From positions 43,459 to 107,458 of the forward strand of contig NZ_AQXM01000059.1 in the NCBI RefSeq assembly GCF_000376245.1: a stretch of 64,000 nucleotides of DNA, written 5' to 3'. This document shows, one piece after another, positions 25,645 through 33,054 of the stretch. The position numbers and the translations under genes are program-made. Origin of the DNA: Acaricomes phytoseiuli DSM 14247 (lineage in GTDB: Bacteria > Actinomycetota > Actinomycetes > Actinomycetales > Micrococcaceae). Positions within the stretch are counted from its first letter, which is position 1, and every line of letters starts with the position of its first letter. Under the pieces are notes generated by a model, which made no database searches, had not been told where the DNA came from, and worked only from the letters and a program-made list of their open reading frames with translations.

Positions 25645-28074
25645 ATGGAAAAACCTGCCGGGGCGGGGAGTCCGCCAGCTCCCGGTGACCTGATCGGATT
25701 ACTGGGGCGCGGCTCGGAAGCGGAAGAACTGCGGCATATCCGCGTCTTGCCCGCCCGAGCCGGTGATCACGTCGAATGGCCGTCCTGGCTGCATCAGGAT
25801 ATCGTGACGCAACTGGCGGAATCCGGTGTTGCAGCGCCCTGGTCGCATCAGACTGCAGCGGCTGAGCTATTGCACGAAGGGCAGCACACCATCATCGCCA
25901 CCGGCACCGCTTCCGGGAAGTCCCTGGCCTATCAGCTTCCGGCGCTGGATGCGGTGCACCGGGATGGGCTGGCGCAGGCTGAACAGCCCGGTGCCTTTCT
26001 TGACGGCGCAACGGTGCTGTACCTCTCCCCCACGAAGGCGCTTGCTGCGGATCAGCTCTCGACCCTGCGCGGCTTCGACCTGGCGACCCTCCGAGTGGCC
26101 AGTTACGACGGGGATACGGACCCCTCTGAGCGGCGCTGGATCCGGGAGCACGCGAATATCGTGCTGTGCAATCCGAATATGCTCCATATCGGCATCCTGC
26201 CCAACCATGCCTGGTGGGCTTCATTCTTACGCCGGCTGCGCTACGTGGTCATCGATGAAGTCCACAGCTACCGGGGCGTTTTCGGCTCACATGTCTCCGC
26301 GGTGCTGCGACGGCTGCGGCGAATCTGTCAGAGTTACGGGTCACAGCCTGTTTTCTGCGGGGCATCGGCAACGGTCGCACTGCCCGCGGAAGGGTTTTCC
26401 CGTCTGGTCGGGGCACCCGCGGTGGCGGTCACGGAAGACGCATCGCCGCGGGGCGAGACCACGGTGGCTTTCTGGGAGCCGCAGCTGAGTGAATTCCGGG
26501 GGGAGAATGGCGCTCCAGAACGCCGGAGCAGCATTGCGGAGACTTCCGCGCTGCTGGCGGATCTTGTCGCCGCGCGAGTCCGGACGCTGGCTTTCATCCG
26601 CTCCCGCCGTGGCGCTGAAGCCATTGCTGGTAACGCCAGGCGGCTCCTCGCGGAGGTGGATAATTCGCTGACCGGGCGTGTTGCCGCCTACCGCAGCGGC
26701 TATCTGCCCGAAGAGCGGCGCGAGCTGGAAAAGCGGTTGCGGATCGGGAGCCTGCTCGGCGTCGCCAGCACCCCAGCCCTGGAGCTAGGGATCGATGTCT
26801 CCGGGTTGGATGCGGTGCTGGTCGCGGGCTGGCCGGGTACCCGGGCTTCATTGTTCCAGCAGATAGGCCGGGCTGGAAGAGCCGGCCAGGACGCCTTGGC
26901 CGCACTGATCGCCAGTGACGACCCGCTGGATACCTATTTGGTCAACCATCCGGAGGCGGTCTTCGATACTGGCCTGGAGGCCAGTATCTTCGATCCGCAG
27001 AATCCCTTCGTCCTCGGACCGCAGCTCTGCGCCGCGGCGGCAGAGCTACCTCTTACGAGCGCGGATCTTGAGCTTTTCGGTGCGCAGGCACTGCCCCTCT
27101 TGGACGATCTCGTGGCTGGCGGATACCTAAGGAAACGGCCTCAGGGCTGGTACTGGACGCATTCCGGAAGCGCGGCGGCTCTTGTCGATCTGCGCGGCAA
27201 TGGTGGCGCCCCGCTGGAGATCGTGGATGCTGACAACGGCGTAGTCCTCGGCACCATAGGATCAGCTCAGGCTCATCACCAAGTGCACCGTGGGGCCGTG
27301 TACACCCACCAGGGTGTGAGCTATCTGGTCGAAGAGCTCGATGAGGAGCAGCATTGCGCGGTGGTCAGGAAGTCCTGGCCGGACTATTACACGACGGCCC
27401 GGGATGTGACGCAGATCGAGGTTCTGGAAGATCTGCGGCAGGACTCCTGGGGGCCGGTGCATCTGCACTTCGGCACAGTGCAGGTGACCACTCAGGTCAC
27501 CTCTTTCCAACGCAAATCTCTGCTCTCCAATGAGGTTCTGGGCGAGGAACCCCTGGAGCTGAGCCCCCGGGAACTGGAGACCAAGGCCTTCTGGCTGCGG
27601 CTCAGCTCTGAGACCCTGAAAGAGGCGGGTCTGAGCCCGGATCGTTTCCCGGGGGCACTTCATGCCGCCGAACACGCGGCTATCGGCTTGCTCGGCCTGG
27701 TGGCATCCTGCGATCGCTGGGACATCGGCGGAGTCTCCACCCCCCAGCATGCCGATACCGGAGAGCCGACGATCTTCGTCTATGACGGACACCCCGGCGG
27801 AGCGGGTTTCGCCGAACGCGGCTTCGATGCGGCTGCGGCCTGGCTCCGGGCGACTAAGGATGCGATTGTCTCCTGCGACTGCGATACCGGTTGCCCGTCC
27901 TGCGTGCAATCACCGAAGTGCGGAAACAAGAATAATCCCCTGGATAAGGCCGGAGCCGTTGCCTTACTATCCTTCGTGCTCAGCCATCAGGAGGAAGCCC
28001 GGCCCGTGCCTGGGCACGGGCCGGGCCCAGCGGTTGCAGCATGCCGGGAAGAGCCATCGTCACTGTCACCTTGA
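25645..28074 (+). CDS. DEAD/DEAH-box helicase with DUF1998 domain (helicase/secretion neighbourhood type)
   Basis: A superfamily 2 helicase (809 residues) of the clade containing Bacillus MrfA and mycobacterial SftH. Walker A is ATGTASGKSLAYQLP near residue 90, motif II is VVIDEVHSYRG near 205 and motif VI is QQIGRAGRAGQ near 415. The C-terminal DUF1998 domain has a cysteine cluster (CDCDTGCPSCVQSPKCG) that binds a metal. MrfA repairs mitomycin C adducts; the role here is inferred. The ATG at 25645 has GGGAGA upstream. The 3' end overlaps the convergent TadE-like gene by 95 bp, a typical place for this family beside a Tad locus. Confidence 0.92.
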   Translation: MEKPAGAGSPPAPGDLIGLLGRGSEAEELRHIRVLPARAGDHVEWPSWLHQDIVTQLAESGVAAPWSHQTAAAELLHEGQHTIIATGTASGKSLAYQLPALDAVHRDGLAQAEQPGAFLDGATVLYLSPTKALAADQLSTLRGFDLATLRVASYDGDTDPSERRWIREHANIVLCNPNMLHIGILPNHAWWASFLRRLRYVVIDEVHSYRGVFGSHVSAVLRRLRRICQSYGSQPVFCGASATVALPAEGFSRLVGAPAVAVTEDASPRGETTVAFWEPQLSEFRGENGAPERRSSIAETSALLADLVAARVRTLAFIRSRRGAEAIAGNARRLLAEVDNSLTGRVAAYRSGYLPEERRELEKRLRIGSLLGVASTPALELGIDVSGLDAVLVAGWPGTRASLFQQIGRAGRAGQDALAALIASDDPLDTYLVNHPEAVFDTGLEASIFDPQNPFVLGPQLCAAAAELPLTSADLELFGAQALPLLDDLVAGGYLRKRPQGWYWTHSGSAAALVDLRGNGGAPLEIVDADNGVVLGTIGSAQAHHQVHRGAVYTHQGVSYLVEELDEEQHCAVVRKSWPDYYTTARDVTQIEVLEDLRQDSWGPVHLHFGTVQVTTQVTSFQRKSLLSNEVLGEEPLELSPRELETKAFWLRLSSETLKEAGLSPDRFPGALHAAEHAAIGLLGLVASCDRWDIGGVSTPQHADTGEPTIFVYDGHPGGAGFAERGFDAAAAWLRATKDAIVSCDCDTGCPSCVQSPKCGNKNNPLDKAGAVALLSFVLSHQEEARPVPGHGPGPAVAACREEPSSLSP

Positions 28075-28357
28075 CGGTATCGCCGGTGGCTTCGATAGCG
28101 CAGGATTCTTGCTGCGCCCCATGGCGCTGCACCAGAGCCTCCGAGACCCGGCAAGGCTCCCCTGCGCTCAGGCCTCGCGCCGCATCAGCAGCCGCTAAAG
28201 CACCCAGATCCGCCGCATTGGAAGCATTCTTCTGGGCCTGAGCTGCGGTGAACCAGGCTGCGATCAAGGTGAAAGAAAGGATGCAGAATGCTGCTATCAC
28301 AGCGACCAGGACTGTCGTGGCACCGCTTTCTTTCCTACGGTCTTTCGCACCTTTCAC
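27980..28357 (-). CDS. TadE-like protein (helicase/secretion neighbourhood)
   Basis: A 125-residue secreted pseudopilin-like protein. A basic N-terminus and a prepilin-type segment, SGATTVLVAVIAAFCIL, precede an extracytoplasmic domain with two Cys (EPCRVSE, ESCAIE) that could form a disulfide. The Glu usually at position +5 after the prepilin cleavage Gly is replaced (ATTVL). It fits the TadE-like family next to DEAD helicases. The GTG start at 28357 overlaps the tadE stop as GTGA. The last 95 bp overlap the helicase gene. Confidence 0.85.
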   Translation of the reverse strand: MKGAKDRRKESGATTVLVAVIAAFCILSFTLIAAWFTAAQAQKNASNAADLGALAAADAARGLSAGEPCRVSEALVQRHGAQQESCAIEATGDTVKVTVTMALPGMLQPLGPARAQARAGLPPDG

Positions 28358-28791
28358 GTTCCGACTCCGCGAGGTTCCGCCCACGTGGAATCAGCCCCGC
28401 CGCTCTCGGCCCTGGCTGAGGCCGTAGCGGAAACAGCACCTCCGAGCAGAGCAGCCAGACCGGCATCGACGGAGGCTTCCACTCGCACGCTGACGTAGCC
28501 GCCATCGCGGTTCACCGTGGCCCTGGCCGCCGGGCCGGCTGTCCGCTGCGCGATGACTGCCGCGGCCTCAGGCTCTCCTCGAGCGGCAGCGCGAGCCCTG
28601 GCGTATGCTGCTTCGCTGACCCGCAACTGCATCAGGCCTATCTGAGCACCTGTCACGATGAGAGCCAGGAGCAGGGTCAGCACCGGTAGCAGAACGGCGA
28701 GTTCAGCCGTGACGCTTCCGCGGTTGGTGTGCTTCTGCTGGAGCGCAGCGCAGGCTCGACGCTCCGCATTTTTACTCGATGTCCCTGCCAC
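28354..28791 (-). CDS. TadE family pilus assembly protein
   Basis: A 145-residue pseudopilin with the prepilin-like motif RGSVTAELAVLLPVL (Glu at +5 after the Gly), a single hydrophobic helix and an Ala-rich extracytoplasmic part. TadE proteins are minor pseudopilins of Tad systems. The GTG at 28791 is preferred because GAGGTG lies six bases upstream; GTG at 28800 is also in frame. The stop overlaps the TadE-like start by 4 bp, and the DUF4244 pilin gene is 25 bp upstream. Confidence 0.85.
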   Translation of the reverse strand: MAGTSSKNAERRACAALQQKHTNRGSVTAELAVLLPVLTLLLALIVTGAQIGLMQLRVSEAAYARARAAARGEPEAAAVIAQRTAGPAARATVNRDGGYVSVRVEASVDAGLAALLGGAVSATASARAESGGADSTWAEPRGVGT

Positions 28792-28815
28792 GTACAGCAC
28801 CTCGTTCGACGATCT

Positions 28816-29139
28816 TCAGCCGAGACTCAGCGCATTGCGGATGAGGCCGAGCAGAAAACCTCGCACTTCATCACTGCGCAGAATCACCACGAACAGACCG
28901 GCGAAGCCGACTGCGGCTAAGGTGGCGATCGCGTATTCGGCGGTGGCCATTCCGCGCTCAGCGAAGCGCCCGGAATACGGCAGGGATCGTACCGTAGCGA
29001 GATGGCGCGGAGCTTGCTGGGGCTCCGACGCGGATTCCTTAGTTTCTTGGCGCGAGCTCGGGTCAGGCAGGGGCTGATGGGTAGTGTTCTGAGCATTGCG
29101 GCCAGCGCTCTTTGGGCACTCCGTTGGGTGGTTTTCCAC
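28816..29139 (-). CDS. Flp-like pilin (DUF4244)
   Basis: A 107-residue protein with a long hydrophilic N-terminal leader (about 62 residues), then the class IVb prepilin motif: GMATAEYAIATLAA, where cleavage after Gly would leave Glu at +5 followed by Tyr, as in Flp pilins. The rest is a single hydrophobic helix with a short tail (RGFLLGLIRNAL). It is the likely major pilin of the Tad locus. A GTG start is preceded by AGGAG. The long leader is unusual for a classical Flp pilin but usual for DUF4244. Confidence 0.88.
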   Translation of the reverse strand: MENHPTECPKSAGRNAQNTTHQPLPDPSSRQETKESASEPQQAPRHLATVRSLPYSGRFAERGMATAEYAIATLAAVGFAGLFVVILRSDEVRGFLLGLIRNALSLG

Positions 29140-29189
29140 TGTTTTCTCCTGATTCAGTTACTTAGGGTGATGAGTTCTCAACAGGTGTT

Positions 29190-29699
29190 TCAGGGCATGG
29201 GCATCACCGCGATGACGATGGGGATCACGGCCCAGAGAATGAAGGCAGGCAAGGCGCATAGACCGAGTGGGATGACTAACTGCACACCGAGTGCGGCGGC
29301 CTTCGTCTGCAGGGCCTGACGCCGTTCTCGCCGGATTCGCGCTGCTTCCGCCTCTACGAGATCCGCAGCGGGCGCTCCGGTGTACGCGACGAACCTGAGG
29401 GACTGCTCGATAACGGCCAGGGCTGGGGGCTCGCCTAGTCGGGCCGCTCCTTTCCACGCAGCGTTCCACTCGACTCCCATGGCGAGGCCGCTGCTGATGC
29501 CCTTGAGCGCGGGCTTCAGTTCCTGCCCGGCTACTCTCTCCAGATGTTCCAGCGCCCCGGGCAAGGAGCTTCCGGCGCGGAACATCGCAGCGGTCAGTTC
29601 GAGGAGCAAAGAAGGGTCATCGATACCTGTGTCCGTTGGAAGGGTCTTCGAGAACCTCTGGTGAGGTTGGGCCAGAACGGCAGGATGCTGCCGACTCAT
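29190..29699 (-). CDS. type II secretion system F family protein (TadC-like)
   Basis: A 169-residue inner membrane platform protein. A T2SSF domain spans about residues 28-130 (LLLELTAAMFRAGSSLPGAL, RFVAYTGAPAADLVE); two C-terminal hydrophobic segments end the protein (LVIPLGLCALPAFIL, VIPIVIAV). It pairs with the TadB-like protein to form the cytoplasmic-membrane platform of the pilus. It begins 56 bp after the tadB-like stop; the ATG lacks a strong ribosome binding site, so the start is uncertain. Confidence 0.88.
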   Translation of the reverse strand: MSRQHPAVLAQPHQRFSKTLPTDTGIDDPSLLLELTAAMFRAGSSLPGALEHLERVAGQELKPALKGISSGLAMGVEWNAAWKGAARLGEPPALAVIEQSLRFVAYTGAPAADLVEAEAARIRRERRQALQTKAAALGVQLVIPLGLCALPAFILWAVIPIVIAVMPMP

Positions 29700-29755
29700 G
29701 GGTTTCGTTGACAGTACTGCGGCAGAACTCAGGATGACTCAGAGCAGGATCGTGT

Positions 29756-30490
29756 TCATAGTCGCCCCGCTCGTGCGACGAGGCGCCCTACCCAGAACCG
29801 TGAGAGCAGAATCAAGGCGAATCCTGCGCCTAATGCCAGCACGCCCCAGGGGCTCCCTGCGAAGACTTCCCAGAAATCGATCCCCATCCCGGCTGCTATC
29901 AGCAGGCCGGCAGGCGGCAGCCAAAGCAAGAGCCTCGCTGTGGCCCGGGGCCCAGCCATCGCCGTGCGGCGGAGCGCTTCAGTATCGAGCTCGCCTTCCA
30001 GATGATCGGCAAAACGCTCCAGCAATGCGGCAAGCGGTGCACCACTTGTTTCAGAGATCTCCAGAACCGCAGCTAGCTGGGTCAGCGGACTGTTCAGACC
30101 GGTTGAGCCCTGTTGACCCGAGGTGTATTCTCTGATCGCATGAGCCGGGCTGAGTCCCAGTGCCGCTGCTGCCGCAACGCGTGAAACCAACCCGGCGAGC
30201 TCAACGTTGCCGACGGTGTCTTGCAGGTCCCGCCATAAGGCCGAAGCGCTCCGCCCTCCGCGTAATAGCGCCGCCATTCGCCGAACCAGCAGCACCAGCT
30301 GGCGGATGTCAGCTGCATGCGCTGGTGCGACCCGTGGTTTCAGGGTGGATGCACAAATCGACCGGATCATTCGAATAGTAGGGGCGGCCGACAGAATCGG
30401 AACGGACCAATGATTCCTGCCCGGACTTCGTATTGCCCGCAGCAGGACCAGGGCGTAAAGGCAGAGGAATAAAGCGATCAGGGAAAACAT
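29756..30490 (-). CDS. type II secretion system F family protein (TadB-like)
   Basis: A 244-residue membrane protein with an N-terminal helix (FSLIALFLCLYALVLL), a T2SSF domain around residues 75-185 (RRMAALLRGGRSASALW) and two C-terminal helices. The ATG at 30490 overlaps the tadA stop (TGATG), indicating coupled translation; the frame stays open further upstream inside tadA but that part has no homology. It is the second platform protein of the Tad locus. Confidence 0.88.
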   Translation of the reverse strand: MFSLIALFLCLYALVLLRAIRSPGRNHWSVPILSAAPTIRMIRSICASTLKPRVAPAHAADIRQLVLLVRRMAALLRGGRSASALWRDLQDTVGNVELAGLVSRVAAAAALGLSPAHAIREYTSGQQGSTGLNSPLTQLAAVLEISETSGAPLAALLERFADHLEGELDTEALRRTAMAGPRATARLLLWLPPAGLLIAAGMGIDFWEVFAGSPWGVLALGAGFALILLSRFWVGRLVARAGRL

Positions 30491-31698
30491 CAGTGCAATA
30501 CCCTTTGGATTTTCTGCAGCAAGCCAGCCCATCCAGGCCCTCGGGACCAGCTGCGGCCATCCCATTCCAATGCCGGTTCGGCATACAGCTCACCCCCGGA
30601 ACGGCCCAGTACCGCAATCTGGCGAAGCATGCGATGAGAGCCGTGGCGCCCTACATGCAGGAGCAGGTCGATAGCACTCACCGCCTGCGCCATCACCGTT
30701 GTGGTGTCCCAGCCCGCTAGAGCTCCGAGCGCGGACAGCCGAGCTGGAACATCGCGCACACTGTTGGCATGGATCGTTCCGCCGCCGGAGTGGCCGGTAT
30801 TGAGCGCTGTGAAGAGTTCCCGGATTTCTGATCCACGGCACTCGCCAACGATCAGGCGGTCCGGGTTCATCCGGAGAGCTTCGAAGATCAGGCGATCAAG
30901 TCCCAGACTGCCCTGGCCTTCGAGATTGGACGGCCTGCTCTCCAGGCGGATGATATGCCGGTGCTCAGGGTCCAGCTCACCGGTGTCTTCCACCAAAATG
31001 AGCCTTTCTTGAGCGCCGCACATACTGAGCAAAGTGCTGAGGAGAGTGGTTTTTCCGGTTCCGGTAGCGCCGCTGATCAGAAAATTGCAGTGCGATGCCA
31101 TCATTGCTCTGAGCAGCTCCTCGACCTCTGTCGGGGAGTCGGAACCGCCGGGGATTGTTGCACCGGCTGCGAGGAATTCGTCGACTGCTATGGGGCGCGA
31201 TCGCTTGATCCTCAGCGACAGCAGCGTTCCCGCCGGGCTGATCGGTGGCAGCACAGCATGCACCCGGATCCCGCCTGGCAACCGTGCATCGAGGCAGGGG
31301 GTTGTCTCGTCGACGCTCTTACCGGCCCGAGCCATGAGCCTGATCGCAAAAGCTCGGAGGTGTTGTTCATCATCGAAACTCAGCGGAGCTCGTTCTACGC
31401 CCTGACCTCGGTCTATCCACACCTCCGCCGGAAAATTGACGTAAATATCGGTGACTGCTGAATCATCGAGCACGGTCTGGAGGGGACCGAGACCGCCGAG
31501 TTCTGCATAAATCCGCTCCGCTGCTCCCATCGCACCGCTTGCCGCCAGAATGCCACCCCGGGCGCGAAGCGCTGAGATCACACTGGAACGGGTGACCGGC
31601 TGGGCGGAAGTCAGGATCTCCTCCCGTACCGATGAGATCAGGCGCGGATCCGCGGTCAATCCGCTGCTGGACCCTCCGTTCGCCTCGAGCCCGCTCAT
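30490..31698 (-). CDS. tadA: TadA/CpaF family secretion ATPase
   Basis: A hexameric traffic ATPase (402 residues) that powers pilin polymerisation. Walker A is SGATGTGKTTLLSTL near residue 220; the Asp box and Walker B follow (ILVEDTGEL, LIVGECRG) with the conserved GTIHANS motif near residue 310. The N-terminal domain resembles CpaF (DIYVNFPAEVWIDRG). It matches the actinobacterial helicase/secretion-neighbourhood ATPase group. The ATG overlaps the CpaE-like stop by 4 bp and its own stop overlaps the tadB-like start. Confidence 0.93.
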   Translation of the reverse strand: MSGLEANGGSSSGLTADPRLISSVREEILTSAQPVTRSSVISALRARGGILAASGAMGAAERIYAELGGLGPLQTVLDDSAVTDIYVNFPAEVWIDRGQGVERAPLSFDDEQHLRAFAIRLMARAGKSVDETTPCLDARLPGGIRVHAVLPPISPAGTLLSLRIKRSRPIAVDEFLAAGATIPGGSDSPTEVEELLRAMMASHCNFLISGATGTGKTTLLSTLLSMCGAQERLILVEDTGELDPEHRHIIRLESRPSNLEGQGSLGLDRLIFEALRMNPDRLIVGECRGSEIRELFTALNTGHSGGGTIHANSVRDVPARLSALGALAGWDTTTVMAQAVSAIDLLLHVGRHGSHRMLRQIAVLGRSGGELYAEPALEWDGRSWSRGPGWAGLLQKIQRVLH

Positions 31699-32852
31699 CG
31701 CTGGGCCATTCTGAGTTCCCCGAGCAGATCCTGACGCAGCCTACGGACCGTTCGGTGCCGGGCCATAGCAATCACCTGATCCGGGTCAGCGGTGCCGATC
31801 AGCTTGCGCAACCGCGGCAGGCTCCCCAGTAATGGCATCTCAAGCGCCTCAGCCATCCGCTCTGCATCCAACCCTTCCGGGAAGGGGCCTCGGGAAACGA
31901 GAAATGCGCCAGGCAATGCCGCCTTCATACGCCGGGCGGAGAGCATTCCCGGCACAGTCGCGGGAACCAGGCAGAGAACAAGGTCAGATCTGGAAAGGAC
32001 CTCGGAACCGATGGCACCTCTTCCTACCGCCGAACTCCCTGGGCTCTGCGACTCCGCATCGACGATGCCCCCACGGCCCAGGTCGATAATCACCGCGTCA
32101 AAAGCCTCGGAAGCCGCCGTCAGCGCAGCATCCACCGCCAGTGCTTCGGGCCGGACGGGCTGAGAACCGAACCCCAGCAGATGGCATCCCTGAGCGCTCG
32201 GTAGCGCCGAGTGGAAACGAGCCGGGTCCAAGGGCCTGCCATCCGTCGGCAGATCGTGCCAACTCAGTGCGGACTCGACGGTGATGCCGAAAAGGAATTC
32301 CAGGCCGGCACCAGAAGGGTCTGCATCGACCGTCAGCACCTTCGCCGAAGTCTCGGTGATGCTGCGGGAAAGCAGCAGGGCCAGTGTGGATGCCCCGGCT
32401 CCACCGGAAGCGCCGATCACTGAGATAGCCCTGGCCCGCTCGGGGCGGTCTCGGGAATGACTGAGGAAACCAGCCAACCAAGGCGCTGCTTGCGGCAGCG
32501 GAGCAACGTGGTCGGCACTTGCGCGCATACTGGCCTCCCAGAGCTTGGAGTCGTCTCTGACGCTCAGACCTATCAGCGGGACATCCGCTGATCGCGGCAG
32601 CCGAGCACTCAAGGCTTCAGGAGTAGCCAAAACAGCACAGGCATCAGTGGTTTCAGGCCCCAGGCTCAGTTCCAGACCGGCTGCCGCGGCAACAGAGCGC
32701 ACGGCTTCCTGCTCCTCTTCGGAACCGCCCAGAAGAACTAGCCGCCGTGACCGCGGCGGCACCCGGGGCTGCGGGGCCTGGCCGCGCGGAGGGTTCCGAC
32801 GTGCTGCGGCCACACGGTGAACGTGGCGACGAGTTCTCAACTGCTCTTGCAT
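31695..32852 (-). CDS. CpaE-like/Ssd-like ParA-family protein
   Basis: A 385-residue MinD/ParA-like protein that likely localises the Tad machinery. It has a basic, Pro-rich N-terminus, a receiver-like domain (about 35-125) and a ParA fold from about 140. The P-loop (IGASGGAGASTLALLL) lacks both lysines of the deviant Walker A motif (KGGxGKST), so ATP hydrolysis is doubtful. The related mycobacterial Ssd protein, as I recall, has the same change. It is first in the tad operon and divergent from the polymerase gene. Confidence 0.87.
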   Translation of the reverse strand: MQEQLRTRRHVHRVAAARRNPPRGQAPQPRVPPRSRRLVLLGGSEEEQEAVRSVAAAAGLELSLGPETTDACAVLATPEALSARLPRSADVPLIGLSVRDDSKLWEASMRASADHVAPLPQAAPWLAGFLSHSRDRPERARAISVIGASGGAGASTLALLLSRSITETSAKVLTVDADPSGAGLEFLFGITVESALSWHDLPTDGRPLDPARFHSALPSAQGCHLLGFGSQPVRPEALAVDAALTAASEAFDAVIIDLGRGGIVDAESQSPGSSAVGRGAIGSEVLSRSDLVLCLVPATVPGMLSARRMKAALPGAFLVSRGPFPEGLDAERMAEALEMPLLGSLPRLRKLIGTADPDQVIAMARHRTVRRLRQDLLGELRMAQR

Positions 32853-33054
32853 GGAACTACTGTGGCCGGAGTAGCACGCCCCCGGATCAGCGATTCAGGC
32901 CTTTGTGATGAAAGCGCGAGGAAGCCGTCCGTGTGGAGGAAAGCTCCGCAGAATGGCCGGGTAAAGAGCGAATAACCCCCTCGACGTCACCCGTCGCTCC
33001 AGATCCCCCGGCGGATCGATGATTTCGTCGGTGCCTGCAGGCAGAATTGACGTT
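32853..33054. other. divergent promoter region, tad locus and polymerase
   Basis: About 200 bp separate two divergent genes. CAGAAT at 33042-33047 lies 7 bp before the polymerase ATG and could be a -10 box. I see no strong hairpin or known RNA motif; several C-runs are present. Confidence 0.4.
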
